The translations under genes and the position numbers were made by a program. Below the pieces are notes generated by a model. It did no database searches. It saw nothing but the letters and a program-made list of their open reading frames with translations, and was not told the origin of the DNA. Positions 44,041 through 51,288 of a stretch of 64,000 nt of DNA are shown one piece after another. Origin of the DNA: Flavobacterium psychrotolerans. Its GTDB lineage: Bacteria; Bacteroidota; Bacteroidia; Flavobacteriales; Flavobacteriaceae. The stretch covers positions 1 through 64,000 of the forward strand of contig NZ_QCZI01000005.1 in assembly GCF_003097635.1 (NCBI RefSeq), written 5' to 3'. Within the stretch, counting starts at the first letter, position 1. Each line of letters opens with the position of its first letter.

Positions 44041-45954
44041 TTAGCTTTTTCTTGGTCTTCTTTCTCTTGGTGTATCAGAAGAACTTTCAGAACGTCTTGG
44101 TGCTCTTTCTGAGAAACCACCTTCACGTCTTGGTGCTGCTGATGAACTTCTAGATTCGCTTCTTCCGCCAAAACCACCTTCACGGGGAGCAGAACTTCTT
44201 TCGGTTCTTGGACCAAAACCTCCGCTTCTTGGAGCAGAACTTCTTTCGCCTCTAAAACCACCGCCACCAGAACTTCTTCCGCCACTGAAACCTCCACCAG
44301 AACTTCTTCCGTTGTGATCGCGTCTTCCGCCACCGTCGTTTTTAGAAATTTCCACATTGATTCTGCGTCCTTCTAATTGAACGTTATTCAATACTTCCAT
44401 CACTTTATCGGAATGTTCCGGATCAGTGTTAAAGAAAGAGAAACCTTCTTTTACGTCTACTTTGAAAACATCATCACGACCTAAGTCCAATGTTTCTTTT
44501 AAGTAATCTTTCAAGGACATCCAGTCGAAATTGTCTCTGGAACCAATGTTCACAAAGTAACGAACTGCTCCGCCATTGTTGCTTTCTCTTGGTGCGCCAT
44601 CTCTATCATCACGTCTTTCAGAACCTGAAGATTGAGAAGACAAATCTCTTGTTTTCTTGTAGTAATTGATGAATCTGTTGAATTCAACAGAAACCATTTT
44701 CTTGATTAATTCCTCTTTCGACAAACCTTCCAGAACGCTGTTGATAGCCGGAAGATAGTTGTCAATTTCGTGATCAACTTCAGTATCCTTAATCTTGTTG
44801 GCAAGGTGCAATAATTGGATTTCGCAGATTTCAATTCCGGATGGAATCGTTTTTTCTTCGAATTTTTGTTTGATGATTCTCTCGATAGCAGAAATCTTAC
44901 GGATTTCGCTTTTGGTTACAATCACAATAGAAGTCCCTAATTTTCCAGCACGACCGGTACGGCCTGAACGGTGGTTGTAGGTTTCTATTTCGTCAGGCAA
45001 TTGATAGTTTACTACGTGAGTAATGTTATCAACGTCAATTCCACGAGCGGCCACATCAGTAGCCACAAGCATTTGGATTTGTCTTCCACGGAACGATTTC
45101 ATTACAGAATCCCGTTGCGCCTGAGATAAATCTCCGTGTAAAGCCGCTGCATTATAACCGTCTTCGATTAATTTCTCGGCAACCTGTTGGGTGTCGCGTT
45201 TTGTTCTACAGAAAACTACGGAGAAAATGTCTGGATTGGCATCTGCTAAACGTTTCAATGCTTCGTAACGATCTCTTGCATTTACTAGATAAAATTCGTG
45301 GGAAACGGTAGCCGAACCGGAGTTTTTAGCACCAACTGTAATTTCAATTGGGTTGTGCATGAATTGTTTTGCAATTCGGGACACTTCAGCCGGCATGGTT
45401 GCAGAAAACAACCAAGTGTTCTTTTCGTCAGGAGTTGTTGATAGGATGTTTACGATGTCTTCATAGAATCCCATGTTCAACATTTCATCTGCTTCGTCAA
45501 GAATACAATAGTTGATTTGGGAAATGTTTACCAATCCTCTGTTAATCATGTCTTGCATTCTACCTGGAGTGGCTACAATTACTTGCGCACCTCTTTTAAT
45601 GTCTCTGGCTTGATCCGTGATACTTGCCCCACCATAAACTGCCACTACGTTAATACCTTTTTCGTATTTAGAGTAGTTTTTAATCTCGTTTGTAATTTGC
45701 AAACATAGTTCGCGGGTAGGTGATAAAATTAACGCCTGTGTATTTCTGTTGTTGGCATCAATTTTTTGGATGACTGGAAAACCAAAAGCTGCCGTTTTCC
45801 CTGTCCCTGTTTGAGCCAACGCAACTAAATCTGTGTCTTGTTCCAATAATAGGGGAATCGCTTTCTCCTGTACTTCGGTCGGATTCTCAAATCCTAGATC
45901 GATAATCGCACGCAGTAACGATTCACTCAATCCTAATTGTTCAAATTTGTTCAT
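44041..45954 (-). CDS. deaD: DEAD-box RNA helicase with RGG-rich tail
   Basis: Start set at 45954 (637 residues, MNKFEQLGLSE). RecA-like domains 1 and 2 have the Q motif, 'AQTGTGKTAAFG', 'PTRELCLQI', 'DEADEML', 'SATMP' and 'HRSGRTGRAG'. A DbpA-type RNA-binding domain follows at about 470-545 ('RYFVNIGSRDNFDWMSLKDYL'). The last 85 residues are Gly/Arg/Ser-rich. It unwinds structured RNA in ribosome assembly or at low temperature. The tail is encoded by repetitive DNA that also opens a shadow frame (44028-44357). A TAnnTTTG promoter is at 45976-45983. Confidence 0.93.
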   Translation of the reverse strand: MNKFEQLGLSESLLRAIIDLGFENPTEVQEKAIPLLLEQDTDLVALAQTGTGKTAAFGFPVIQKIDANNRNTQALILSPTRELCLQITNEIKNYSKYEKGINVVAVYGGASITDQARDIKRGAQVIVATPGRMQDMINRGLVNISQINYCILDEADEMLNMGFYEDIVNILSTTPDEKNTWLFSATMPAEVSRIAKQFMHNPIEITVGAKNSGSATVSHEFYLVNARDRYEALKRLADANPDIFSVVFCRTKRDTQQVAEKLIEDGYNAAALHGDLSQAQRDSVMKSFRGRQIQMLVATDVAARGIDVDNITHVVNYQLPDEIETYNHRSGRTGRAGKLGTSIVIVTKSEIRKISAIERIIKQKFEEKTIPSGIEICEIQLLHLANKIKDTEVDHEIDNYLPAINSVLEGLSKEELIKKMVSVEFNRFINYYKKTRDLSSQSSGSERRDDRDGAPRESNNGGAVRYFVNIGSRDNFDWMSLKDYLKETLDLGRDDVFKVDVKEGFSFFNTDPEHSDKVMEVLNNVQLEGRRINVEISKNDGGGRRDHNGRSSGGGFSGGRSSGGGGFRGERSSAPRSGGFGPRTERSSAPREGGFGGRSESRSSSAAPRREGGFSERAPRRSESSSDTPRERRPRKS

Positions 45955-45975
45955 ATAAGTTTTTAAAATTTGGTG

Positions 45976-45983
45976 CAAAAGTA
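45976..45983 (-). promoter_or_regulatory. deaD promoter -7 element
   Basis: The minus strand TACTTTTG fits TAnnTTTG, 22 bp before the ATG used for the helicase. This supports that start over the longer frame. Confidence 0.6.
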
Positions 45984-46054
45984 CGGCGAATAAATGAGAT
46001 AATCTAACGTAAAATTCAGATTTATTAATTTATTAATAATTGAAAATCAGAAAG

Positions 46055-46627
46055 TTAGTTTTTTAGGTAGGTGATAAGTTGTTCCGCTGCCTTGCCCCGA
46101 TGGCTGATTCGGCTCTTTTCTTCGAGGGAAATCTGTGCAAAAGTGACGTCATACCCTTCGGGTTTGAAGATGGGATCATAGCCAAAACCCTGATTTCCTG
46201 ATTTTTCTAAGGTAATTTCGCCCTGGGCAATTCCCGTGAAAAGGTGTTGTTTTCCGTTGCGGTTTAGGGCAATTACGGTTTTGAATTGGGCGTTTCTGTT
46301 GGTTTGGTTTTCGAGATTTTCAAGCAATTTGTCCATGTTGTCCTCGGCATTGCGCTGTTCTCCGGCATATCTGGCGGAATACACTCCGGGGGCTCCATTT
46401 AATATTTCGACTTCAAGCCCGGTATCATCGGCAAAGCAATCGTAACCGTAGTTCTCGGTAACATAATTGGCCTTCATGATCGCATTTTCTTCTATTGTTT
46501 CTGCCGTTTCCGGAATTTCCTCCAAACAGCCAATGCTTTCCAAACTGATAATTTGGATGGAGTCGGGGAGCATACTTTGCACTTCGAGGATTTTGTTTTT
46601 ATTGTTGGTGGCGAATACGAGTTTCAT
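46055..46627 (-). CDS. rdgB: XTP/dITP diphosphatase
   Basis: A 190-residue non-canonical purine NTP pyrophosphatase: the N-terminal 'LVFATNNKNKILEVQSML', 'FADDTGLEVEILNGAPGVYSARYAG' and 'GYDPIFKPEGYDVTFAQ', with the end 'ISHRGKA'. It cleaves dITP/XTP to monophosphates and keeps deaminated purines out of DNA. Length is normal. A possible promoter (46759-46766) lies about 130 bp upstream. Confidence 0.93.
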   Translation of the reverse strand: MKLVFATNNKNKILEVQSMLPDSIQIISLESIGCLEEIPETAETIEENAIMKANYVTENYGYDCFADDTGLEVEILNGAPGVYSARYAGEQRNAEDNMDKLLENLENQTNRNAQFKTVIALNRNGKQHLFTGIAQGEITLEKSGNQGFGYDPIFKPEGYDVTFAQISLEEKSRISHRGKAAEQLITYLKN

Positions 46628-46911
46628 ATCTAGATACTATTTGTTTTTTTAAGGAATACCAGTCTGCCGAAAGGCAAGTGTTACCGCCTTTTATTTATTG
46701 GTTTTTTGTTTGCAACAAACTGATTGTTAGTGGCGATTTCATCAAGATTTTTTTAGGGCAAAGGTAGCTGTTTTTGTTTTAAATTTAAAGAATGACTTGT
46801 GCATAACAGTTTAAGTGGAACTAAGGAGAATCAACTTTTAAAAATTTGAAAATCAACGGTTAAAAATGAGTTAAAATGCTATAAATAAATAAGATATGAT
46901 TTATTTATTCG
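46628..46911. other. intergenic region upstream of rdgB and the RNA units
   Basis: AT-rich, no gene. A short G/C-containing inverted repeat CTGCC-GAAA-GGCAAG (about 46663-46677) sits in the rdgB leader and could be a transcript hairpin. The rdgB promoter candidate lies at 46759-46766. Confidence 0.4.
46759..46766 (-). promoter_or_regulatory. rdgB promoter -7 element candidate
   Basis: The minus strand reads TACCTTTG (TAnnTTTG), giving a leader of about 125 bases that would contain the small GGCAG-type hairpin. Confidence 0.45.
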
Positions 46912-46919
46912 TACATTTG
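46912..46919 (+). promoter_or_regulatory. promoter -7 element of RNA unit 1
   Basis: TACATTTG (TAnnTTTG) is identical to the element of the second unit, with TCG before and A after in both copies. The transcript should begin about 5-7 bases downstream, at the closing stem. Confidence 0.6.
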
Positions 46920-46924
46920 AATGT

Positions 46925-47074
46925 GGTTTTGATTAATTACTTGAGTCTGTCAATCTACGTGAAAAACATTGGATATGACAATTCAATAGTCAGCTATACG
47001 AGTGAAAAGTATCAGTTTGATAATGGTAAATCAAAACCTACAACTGGAGGACTATAAAGGTCCTCCTTTTTTTT
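46925..47074 (+). ncRNA. structured small RNA, copy 1 (6S-Flavo-like candidate)
   Basis: About 150 nt without an open frame. GGTTTTGATT (46925-46934) pairs perfectly with AATCAAAACC (47029-47038). The stem continues after a small bulge (TAC with GTA). An inner arm TGTCA-ATC/GAT-A-TGACA spans 46948-46980, and a terminator hairpin GGAGGAC/GTCCTCC plus eight T ends it (47046-47074). Copy 2 has the same plan with compensatory changes. A long closed rod with open middle and its own promoter resembles 6S RNA. The flavobacterial family 6S-Flavo is my best candidate, but that needs a covariance-model check. Confidence 0.6.
47046..47074 (+). terminator. terminator of RNA unit 1
   Basis: GGAGGAC (47046-47052) and GTCCTCC (47060-47066) form a 7-bp stem, followed by TTTTTTTT. 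Confidence 0.85.
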
Positions 47075-47239
47075 GTGGCTAAAACTCTAATTTAGGAAGT
47101 GATTTTTTTAGATTTCGTTTTAATTTGATAAATGAACGGCACTATTTTAAAAATAAACGGCTTGCTTTTGGATTTGACTCGGGCCTGTTAAATATTATTT
47201 AAAGTGTTGAATTATAGTATTTTGAATAAAAAATAATCG

Positions 47240-47247
47240 TACATTTG
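47240..47247 (+). promoter_or_regulatory. promoter -7 element of RNA unit 2
   Basis: TACATTTG (TAnnTTTG), with a TTTG 16 bp upstream (47221-47224) that could serve as the -33 element. Confidence 0.6.
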
Positions 47248-47252
47248 AGTGT

Positions 47253-47390
47253 TGTTTTGGTTTATTATCTGAATATGTTCCTCTGCAAAGAGAAGCTTAT
47301 TTGGAAAGTCGGATGAACCCATAAAGTTCAAGTCGATACCAGTAAATCAAAATCTACAAGGGGAGGTCTGTAACAAGACCTCCTTTTTTT
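47253..47390 (+). ncRNA. structured small RNA, copy 2 (6S-Flavo-like candidate)
   Basis: About 138 nt. TTTTGGTTTA (47255-47264) pairs with TAAATCAAAA (47343-47352) with one G-U. After a bulge CTG pairs with CAG, matching the bulge and short helix of copy 1. An inner CTCT-GCAA-AGAG hairpin lies near 47280-47292. The terminator stem GGAGGTCT/AGACCTCC differs from copy 1 in a way that keeps pairing (GGAC/GTCC versus GGTC/GACC). Ends are similar to copy 1 and the middle is different, as expected for paralogous structural RNAs. Confidence 0.6.
47362..47390 (+). terminator. terminator of RNA unit 2
   Basis: GGAGGTCT (47362-47369) pairs with AGACCTCC (47376-47383), followed by TTTTTTT. Confidence 0.85.
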
Positions 47391-47450
47391 GTGGCTGCAA
47401 CTCTAAGACAAGGGCTCCTATGCCCCAAAGATTTTAGATACAGTTTCAAA

Positions 47451-47519
47451 CGTCAAATTTGACGTTCGCAACCCCAAATTTGACGTCCCATGCGTCAAAT
47501 TTGACCCTAAGTGACGTCA
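47451..47519. repeat. triple palindrome with exact 21-bp phasing
   Basis: CGTCAAATTTGACG (47451-47464), CCCAAATTTGACG (47473-47485) and CGTCAAATTTGACC (47493-47506) have centres at 47457.5, 47478.5 and 47499.5, exactly two helical turns apart. A further 8-bp palindrome TGACGTCA follows (47512-47519). The array lies about 50-120 bp upstream of a promoter-like TATATTTG (47572-47579). It looks like an operator array. A seven-codon coding repeat is the alternative because 21 is also a multiple of three. Confidence 0.5.
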
Positions 47520-47571
47520 TACATGGCGTTTTTCTCCAAAAAATCGGCATTCACCGTTCATAACACACAAT

Positions 47572-47579
47572 TATATTTG
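47572..47579 (+). promoter_or_regulatory. promoter-like element before the truncated gene
   Basis: TATATTTG (TAnnTTTG) lies 39 bp upstream of the ATG at 47618, so the promoter of the broken gene appears to be kept. Confidence 0.45.
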
Positions 47580-47617
47580 TTTCTGAACAATTTATAATTC
47601 ACAACTGACCAATTGAT

Positions 47618-47695
47618 ATGACCCTCTACGAAAAACTACAAAAAGCATCCAGCGAAGAAGATGTAAAAGATGCTTACATTAAGCATTGGGTCTGA
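47618..47695 (+). pseudogene. 5' relic of a restriction-modification-type gene
   Basis: 25 codons from ATG: MTLYEKLQKASSEEDVKDAYIK followed by HWV and stop. From memory this is the opening of large type II restriction-modification (Eco57I/TaqI-like) proteins of Bacteroidota, which continue with ALGLK... . Here the frame is cut right after DAYIK and runs into the end of the T9SS gene on the other strand. It is most likely the 5' stump left by a deletion. Confidence 0.45.
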
Positions 47696-47704
47696 ATAAA
47701 CAAA

Positions 47705-48634
47705 TTATTTCACGACTAATTTTTTGGTGATTCCGGTAGCGGTTTTGATAATATAGATGCCATTTGCAAATGATTTTGTGTCTATTGAAGAAGCGTTTTT
47801 GGCATTCAAAACTAATTTTCCAAGTACATCAAAAACTTTAATGTCCTGAACTTGGTTAAAATGTACCACCTCTTTATTAGAAGGATTAGGATAAACAGTA
47901 AAAGCATTTTTATTTGTTTCGAATTGGGAAACGGCTAAAGTGGTATTGCTAGTAATGGTTACCATGTCATAACGAACGGTGCCTCCAGTACCTGCGGAAT
48001 ATACCGTTGTTGATTTTGATGCTACATAATCTCCTACAACAGGGTCAAAAGCACTAACTATTCTAAAAGCCACATTGGGATTGTTGTCTAAAGCCGTAAT
48101 GGCAGATGCGTCAACAATCCTTCCATTATACCACGTATCTCCCGTTCCTGTTGCGGCCGGAGTGAACGTAAATATTTGTTTGTCTACCCAAATAGGGGTT
48201 CCAGCAGTTCGGTCTGTAGTATATTGTACCGCATAGGTATTGTTAGATGAATTGCTTAATCGTTGTTCAAATTTAAAAATTATTCCAGTCTGCCCCACAG
48301 TACTTACGTTAAATTGTACCCCTCTCAATTTATTGTCGGTTCCCGAAGGTGCGTAGCCAATGGTTTGCCACGCAAAATTAGTATTGACTGCGGCTGTTTC
48401 CAAAGTTCCAGCTGTTGAATTTCCTGCAGGGAAAGGAGTAACGCCAGTGGCGCCTCCAACCAATAGCGCCGTTCCTGTTCCAATGGAAGCATTAGGCGAA
48501 GTTTCTCCTCCCGATACTGTGGCGTTCGATGTGCCATTAAAATTCCATTGGGCGATGGTTGTTTGTGCCCAGGAGTTGAATGAAAATAATAGCGTAATGG
48601 CAACCGCCGTTAAAATAGTGTACTTTGTCTTCAT
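47705..48634 (-). CDS. T9SS-exported protein with type A sorting domain
   Basis: A 309-residue secreted protein: signal peptide (about 1-23, SFNSWAQ), a beta-sandwich middle (about 25-225; 'TTIAQWNFNG', Thr/Gly/Ala/Asn-rich), and a C-terminal type IX secretion signal at about 235-309 ('FTVYPNPSNKEVVHF', 'VFDVLGKLVL', 'SFANGIYIIKTATGITKKLVVK'). The middle resembles extracellular jelly-roll domains that often accompany nucleases or adhesins, but no catalytic motif was recognised. It is carried to the cell surface or medium. Confidence 0.85.
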   Translation of the reverse strand: MKTKYTILTAVAITLLFSFNSWAQTTIAQWNFNGTSNATVSGGETSPNASIGTGTALLVGGATGVTPFPAGNSTAGTLETAAVNTNFAWQTIGYAPSGTDNKLRGVQFNVSTVGQTGIIFKFEQRLSNSSNNTYAVQYTTDRTAGTPIWVDKQIFTFTPAATGTGDTWYNGRIVDASAITALDNNPNVAFRIVSAFDPVVGDYVASKSTTVYSAGTGGTVRYDMVTITSNTTLAVSQFETNKNAFTVYPNPSNKEVVHFNQVQDIKVFDVLGKLVLNAKNASSIDTKSFANGIYIIKTATGITKKLVVK

Positions 48635-48884
48635 GATTCTGATTTTTAAAGTGTTGTGCTAATATACTTCTTTTATTTGGATTGAAATTGAACTCTCATC
48701 CAAAATTGGATGTTCTGTTTGAAAGAAACGATGAACGACATTAGAATTGAGCATTAGAATTGTAATCATTTATTTGCAGAGGGTTGAATGTTAGAAAACA
48801 GTACATTTTATTGAAAGGAATGATTCAAATTTCATACTTTGGAATCGGAATAACAGATATGTGATTTGTTCAATAAAATTGTTT

Positions 48885-49688
48885 TTAACTAAATTTAAGT
48901 CTCACATAGACGTGTTTTATTCCCTTCTTATCGGAATATCTTTCGTCGATTTCAAGGATATCAGTTAGGGATTTTAGCATGGGAGTCAGTTTTGCAAAGC
49001 CGTAATTTCGGGGATCGAATTCTGGTTTTTTCTTAACGATGAGATTTCCCACGTCGCCTAAGAATGCCCAACCATCATCATCGCCAATGGCTTCTATAGT
49101 AGATTCAATCAATTCTATGGTTTGTAAATCTATTTTTGCAGCGATTTCTTTCTCTACCGGTTTTTTGGTGTCAGTTGGAATTATGGCAGTAGGTTTTGGT
49201 ATTTTGCTTTGCCCGTTCGCTATTGCTCGGGTCTTTTTGATGGCGCCTTCTAAAACCTCAATATAAATAAATCGATCGCAAGCAACAATAAAGGGATTCG
49301 GTGTTTTCTTTTCTCCAATTCCAATCACTTTCATACCGGATTCTCTTAAACGGATTGCCAAACGGGTAAAATCACTATCACTGGAAACAATGCAAAAACC
49401 GTCCACTTTTTCAGAATACAGCAAATCCATCGCGTCGATAATCATGGCTGAATCGGAGGAATTTTTACCAACCGTATAACTGTATTGCTGGATTGGAGTA
49501 ATGGCATGCTCTAAAAGAACACTTTTCCAACCTCCGGCGTTGGGTTTGGTCCAATCGGCATAGATGCGTTTGGTAGTTGGCGTTCCGTACTTGGCAATTT
49601 CTTCCATCATGCCTTTTACATTGCTGTAGGGAACGTTGTCTGCATCAATAAGTACGGCGAGTTTTAATTCTTTTGCGTTTTCTTCCAT
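48885..49688 (-). CDS. NYN-domain protein with OST-HTH/LOTUS domain
   Basis: A 267-residue protein. The N-terminal NYN (PIN-like) nuclease domain has acidic residues in 'LAVLIDADNVPY', 'SSDSAMIIDAMDLLY' and 'GFCIVSSDSDFTRLA', as in LabA/MARF1-type RNases. A Lys/Pro linker follows at about 160-185. The OST-HTH/LOTUS domain is at about 190-265 ('DDDGWAFLGDVGNLIVKKKPEFDPRNYGFAKLTPML...'), an RNA-binding fold. It probably cleaves or senses RNA. A TAnnTTTG promoter is at 49711-49718. Confidence 0.88.
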   Translation of the reverse strand: MEENAKELKLAVLIDADNVPYSNVKGMMEEIAKYGTPTTKRIYADWTKPNAGGWKSVLLEHAITPIQQYSYTVGKNSSDSAMIIDAMDLLYSEKVDGFCIVSSDSDFTRLAIRLRESGMKVIGIGEKKTPNPFIVACDRFIYIEVLEGAIKKTRAIANGQSKIPKPTAIIPTDTKKPVEKEIAAKIDLQTIELIESTIEAIGDDDGWAFLGDVGNLIVKKKPEFDPRNYGFAKLTPMLKSLTDILEIDERYSDKKGIKHVYVRLKFS

Positions 49689-49710
49689 GGATTTAGAATT
49701 GAAATGTCTT

Positions 49711-49718
49711 CAAAGATA
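49711..49718 (-). promoter_or_regulatory. promoter -7 element of the NYN gene
   Basis: The minus strand TATCTTTG matches TAnnTTTG, 23 bp before the ATG at 49688. Confidence 0.55.
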
Positions 49719-49746
49719 CAAAGTTTATTGTTGATTGGAATGTCAT

Positions 49747-49831
49747 AGCCCTGATAGTAGCGGCATCCTTTTGTTTTTTTCTTTAAAAAACAAAAGATAT
49801 AGCGGATAGCAGGAAATAGCTCCTGATAGCT
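49747..49831. repeat. dispersed palindromic intergenic repeat
   Basis: The core CTTTTGTTTTTT/AAAAAACAAAAG (49768-49779 with 49785-49796) is flanked by AGCCCTGATAGTAGCGGCATCC on the left and ATAGCGGATAGCAGGAAATAGCTCCTGATAG on the right. From memory this wording is a frequent intergenic repeat in Flavobacterium. It lies between the divergent NYN and SPT-like genes. Confidence 0.6.
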
Positions 49832-49889
49832 CTTAGGATAAGTCCTGAAAATATTTTTGGTTTCAACACTATATTAAATCAGAAATAAT

Positions 49890-49897
49890 TAATTTTG
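49890..49897 (+). promoter_or_regulatory. promoter -7 element of the SPT-like gene
   Basis: TAATTTTG (TAnnTTTG) overlaps a TTG that would otherwise extend the reading frame, which argues that the true start is the ATG at 49934. Confidence 0.65.
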
Positions 49898-49933
49898 CAC
49901 CCTCTTAAAAAATATATTATACGTCACTATATT

Positions 49934-51196
49934 ATGGTAAAAGATTTATTCGAAAGAATTCAGAACAATAAAGGACCACTAGGAAAATGGGCCTCACAGG
50001 CAGAAGGTTATTTTGTATTTCCAAAATTAGAAGGAGAATTAGGTCCGCGAATGCAGTTTGCCGGAAAAGATGTTTTAAACTGGAGTTTGAATGACTATTT
50101 GGGTCTTGCCAATCACCCGGAAGTTCGTAAAGCAGATGCCGATGCAGCCGCACAATATGGAGCGGCTTACCCAATGGGAGCCCGTATGTTGAGTGGACAT
50201 ACTAAATATCATGAACAATTGGAGCAAGAATTGGCTGATTTTGTGATGAAAGAATCGGCTTATTTATTGAATTTTGGGTATCAAGGAATGGTGTCAATCA
50301 TTGATGCGTTGGTGACTAAAAATGATGTGATTGTATATGATGTGGATGCACACGCCTGTATTATTGACGGGGTTCGTTTGCATATGGGAAAACGTTTTAC
50401 GTACCGTCATAACGATATTGAGAGCATGGAGAAAAACCTGCAACGCGCTACCAAATTAGCTGAAGAAAACGGTGGAGGAATCCTTTTTATTACCGAAGGT
50501 GTTTTTGGCATGCGTGGACAACAAGGGAAGTTGAAAGAAATTGTTGCTATGAAGCAAAAATATAATTTCCGTTTGTTAGTTGATGACGCACATGGTTTTG
50601 GAACTCTTGGTGCAACTGGAGCAGGAGCAGGCGAGGAGCAAGGCGTTCAGGACGATATTGATGTTTACTTTTCGACTTTTGCAAAATCAATGGCAAATAT
50701 TGGTGCTTTTGTGGCGGCTGATGCGGCGATTATTGACTACCTAAAATACAATTTGCGTTCGCAAATGTTTGCTAAAGCATTACCAATGATTCAAACCATA
50801 GGTTCGTTGAAACGACTGGAATTGTTACGAAATTCATCAGCATTGAAAGATAAGCTTTGGGTAATCGTTAACGCTTTACAAGGTGGATTGCGTTCCAGAA
50901 ATTTCAATATTGGAGATACAAATACTTGTGTGACACCTGTTTATTTGGAAGGAAGTGTGCCGGAAGCCATGGTTATGGTAAATGACTTGAGAGAAAATTA
51001 CGGAATTTTCTTGTCGATAGTTATTTATCCTGTGATTCCAAAAGGAATTATCTTGTTGAGAATGACTCCTACAGCATCCCATACTTTAGCGGATATTGAT
51101 GAAACACTAAATGCTTTTGAAGCGATTCGCGAGAAATTAGAAAACGGAACGTATAAAGAAATTGCAAGCAGAACTAAGGTTGATTTAGACGCTTAA
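49934..51196 (+). CDS. serine palmitoyltransferase-like alpha-oxoamine synthase
   Basis: The ATG at 49934 is used (420 residues), because the upstream TTG lies in the promoter. It is a PLP fold-type I enzyme: 'SLNDYLGLANHPEVRKADADA', the Gly-rich 'YPMGARMLSGHT', 'DAHACIIDG', 'LVDDAHGFGTLG' and the PLP lysine in 'STFAKSMANIGAF'. It condenses an acyl-CoA with an amino acid. In Bacteroidota, close relatives make 3-ketosphinganine (Spt) or, with cysteate, the sulfonolipid base (CFAT). Biotin (BioF) and threonine (Kbl) enzymes are less likely given the length and the long N-terminal extension. The choice between serine and cysteate cannot be made by eye. Confidence 0.75.
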   Translation: MVKDLFERIQNNKGPLGKWASQAEGYFVFPKLEGELGPRMQFAGKDVLNWSLNDYLGLANHPEVRKADADAAAQYGAAYPMGARMLSGHTKYHEQLEQELADFVMKESAYLLNFGYQGMVSIIDALVTKNDVIVYDVDAHACIIDGVRLHMGKRFTYRHNDIESMEKNLQRATKLAEENGGGILFITEGVFGMRGQQGKLKEIVAMKQKYNFRLLVDDAHGFGTLGATGAGAGEEQGVQDDIDVYFSTFAKSMANIGAFVAADAAIIDYLKYNLRSQMFAKALPMIQTIGSLKRLELLRNSSALKDKLWVIVNALQGGLRSRNFNIGDTNTCVTPVYLEGSVPEAMVMVNDLRENYGIFLSIVIYPVIPKGIILLRMTPTASHTLADIDETLNAFEAIREKLENGTYKEIASRTKVDLDA

Positions 51197-51218
51197 TAAG
51201 GTTTTTAGGTTATAGATG

Positions 51219-51288
51219 TTGGGTTATGGGATAGGTGTTAAGTAATAAAAGTTACTAAAATCTATCCTAAAACCCAATATTTTTTTTA
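51219..51288. terminator. terminator between SPT-like and GNAT-like genes
   Basis: TTGGGTT (51219) pairs with AACCCAA (51271-51277), with inner GGATAG/CTATCC and GTAA/TTAC stems, then TTTTTTTT. It can serve the + strand gene. The T-run ends close to the stop of the convergent gene at 51286. Confidence 0.75.

Noticed and set aside
44028..44357. 109-codon frame rich in Val, Glu and Ala
   Set aside because: It is the out-of-frame shadow of the Gly/Arg/Ser-repeat tail of the DEAD-box helicase.
47451..47519. CRISPR array or tandem satellite
   Set aside because: Only three 14-bp boxes with 7-8-bp separations; no 25-40-bp repeats with unique spacers and no cas genes.
49895..49933. TTG start extending the SPT-like protein by 13 residues
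   Set aside because: The TTG is part of the TAATTTTG promoter element; the ATG at 49934 gives the family-like N-terminus.
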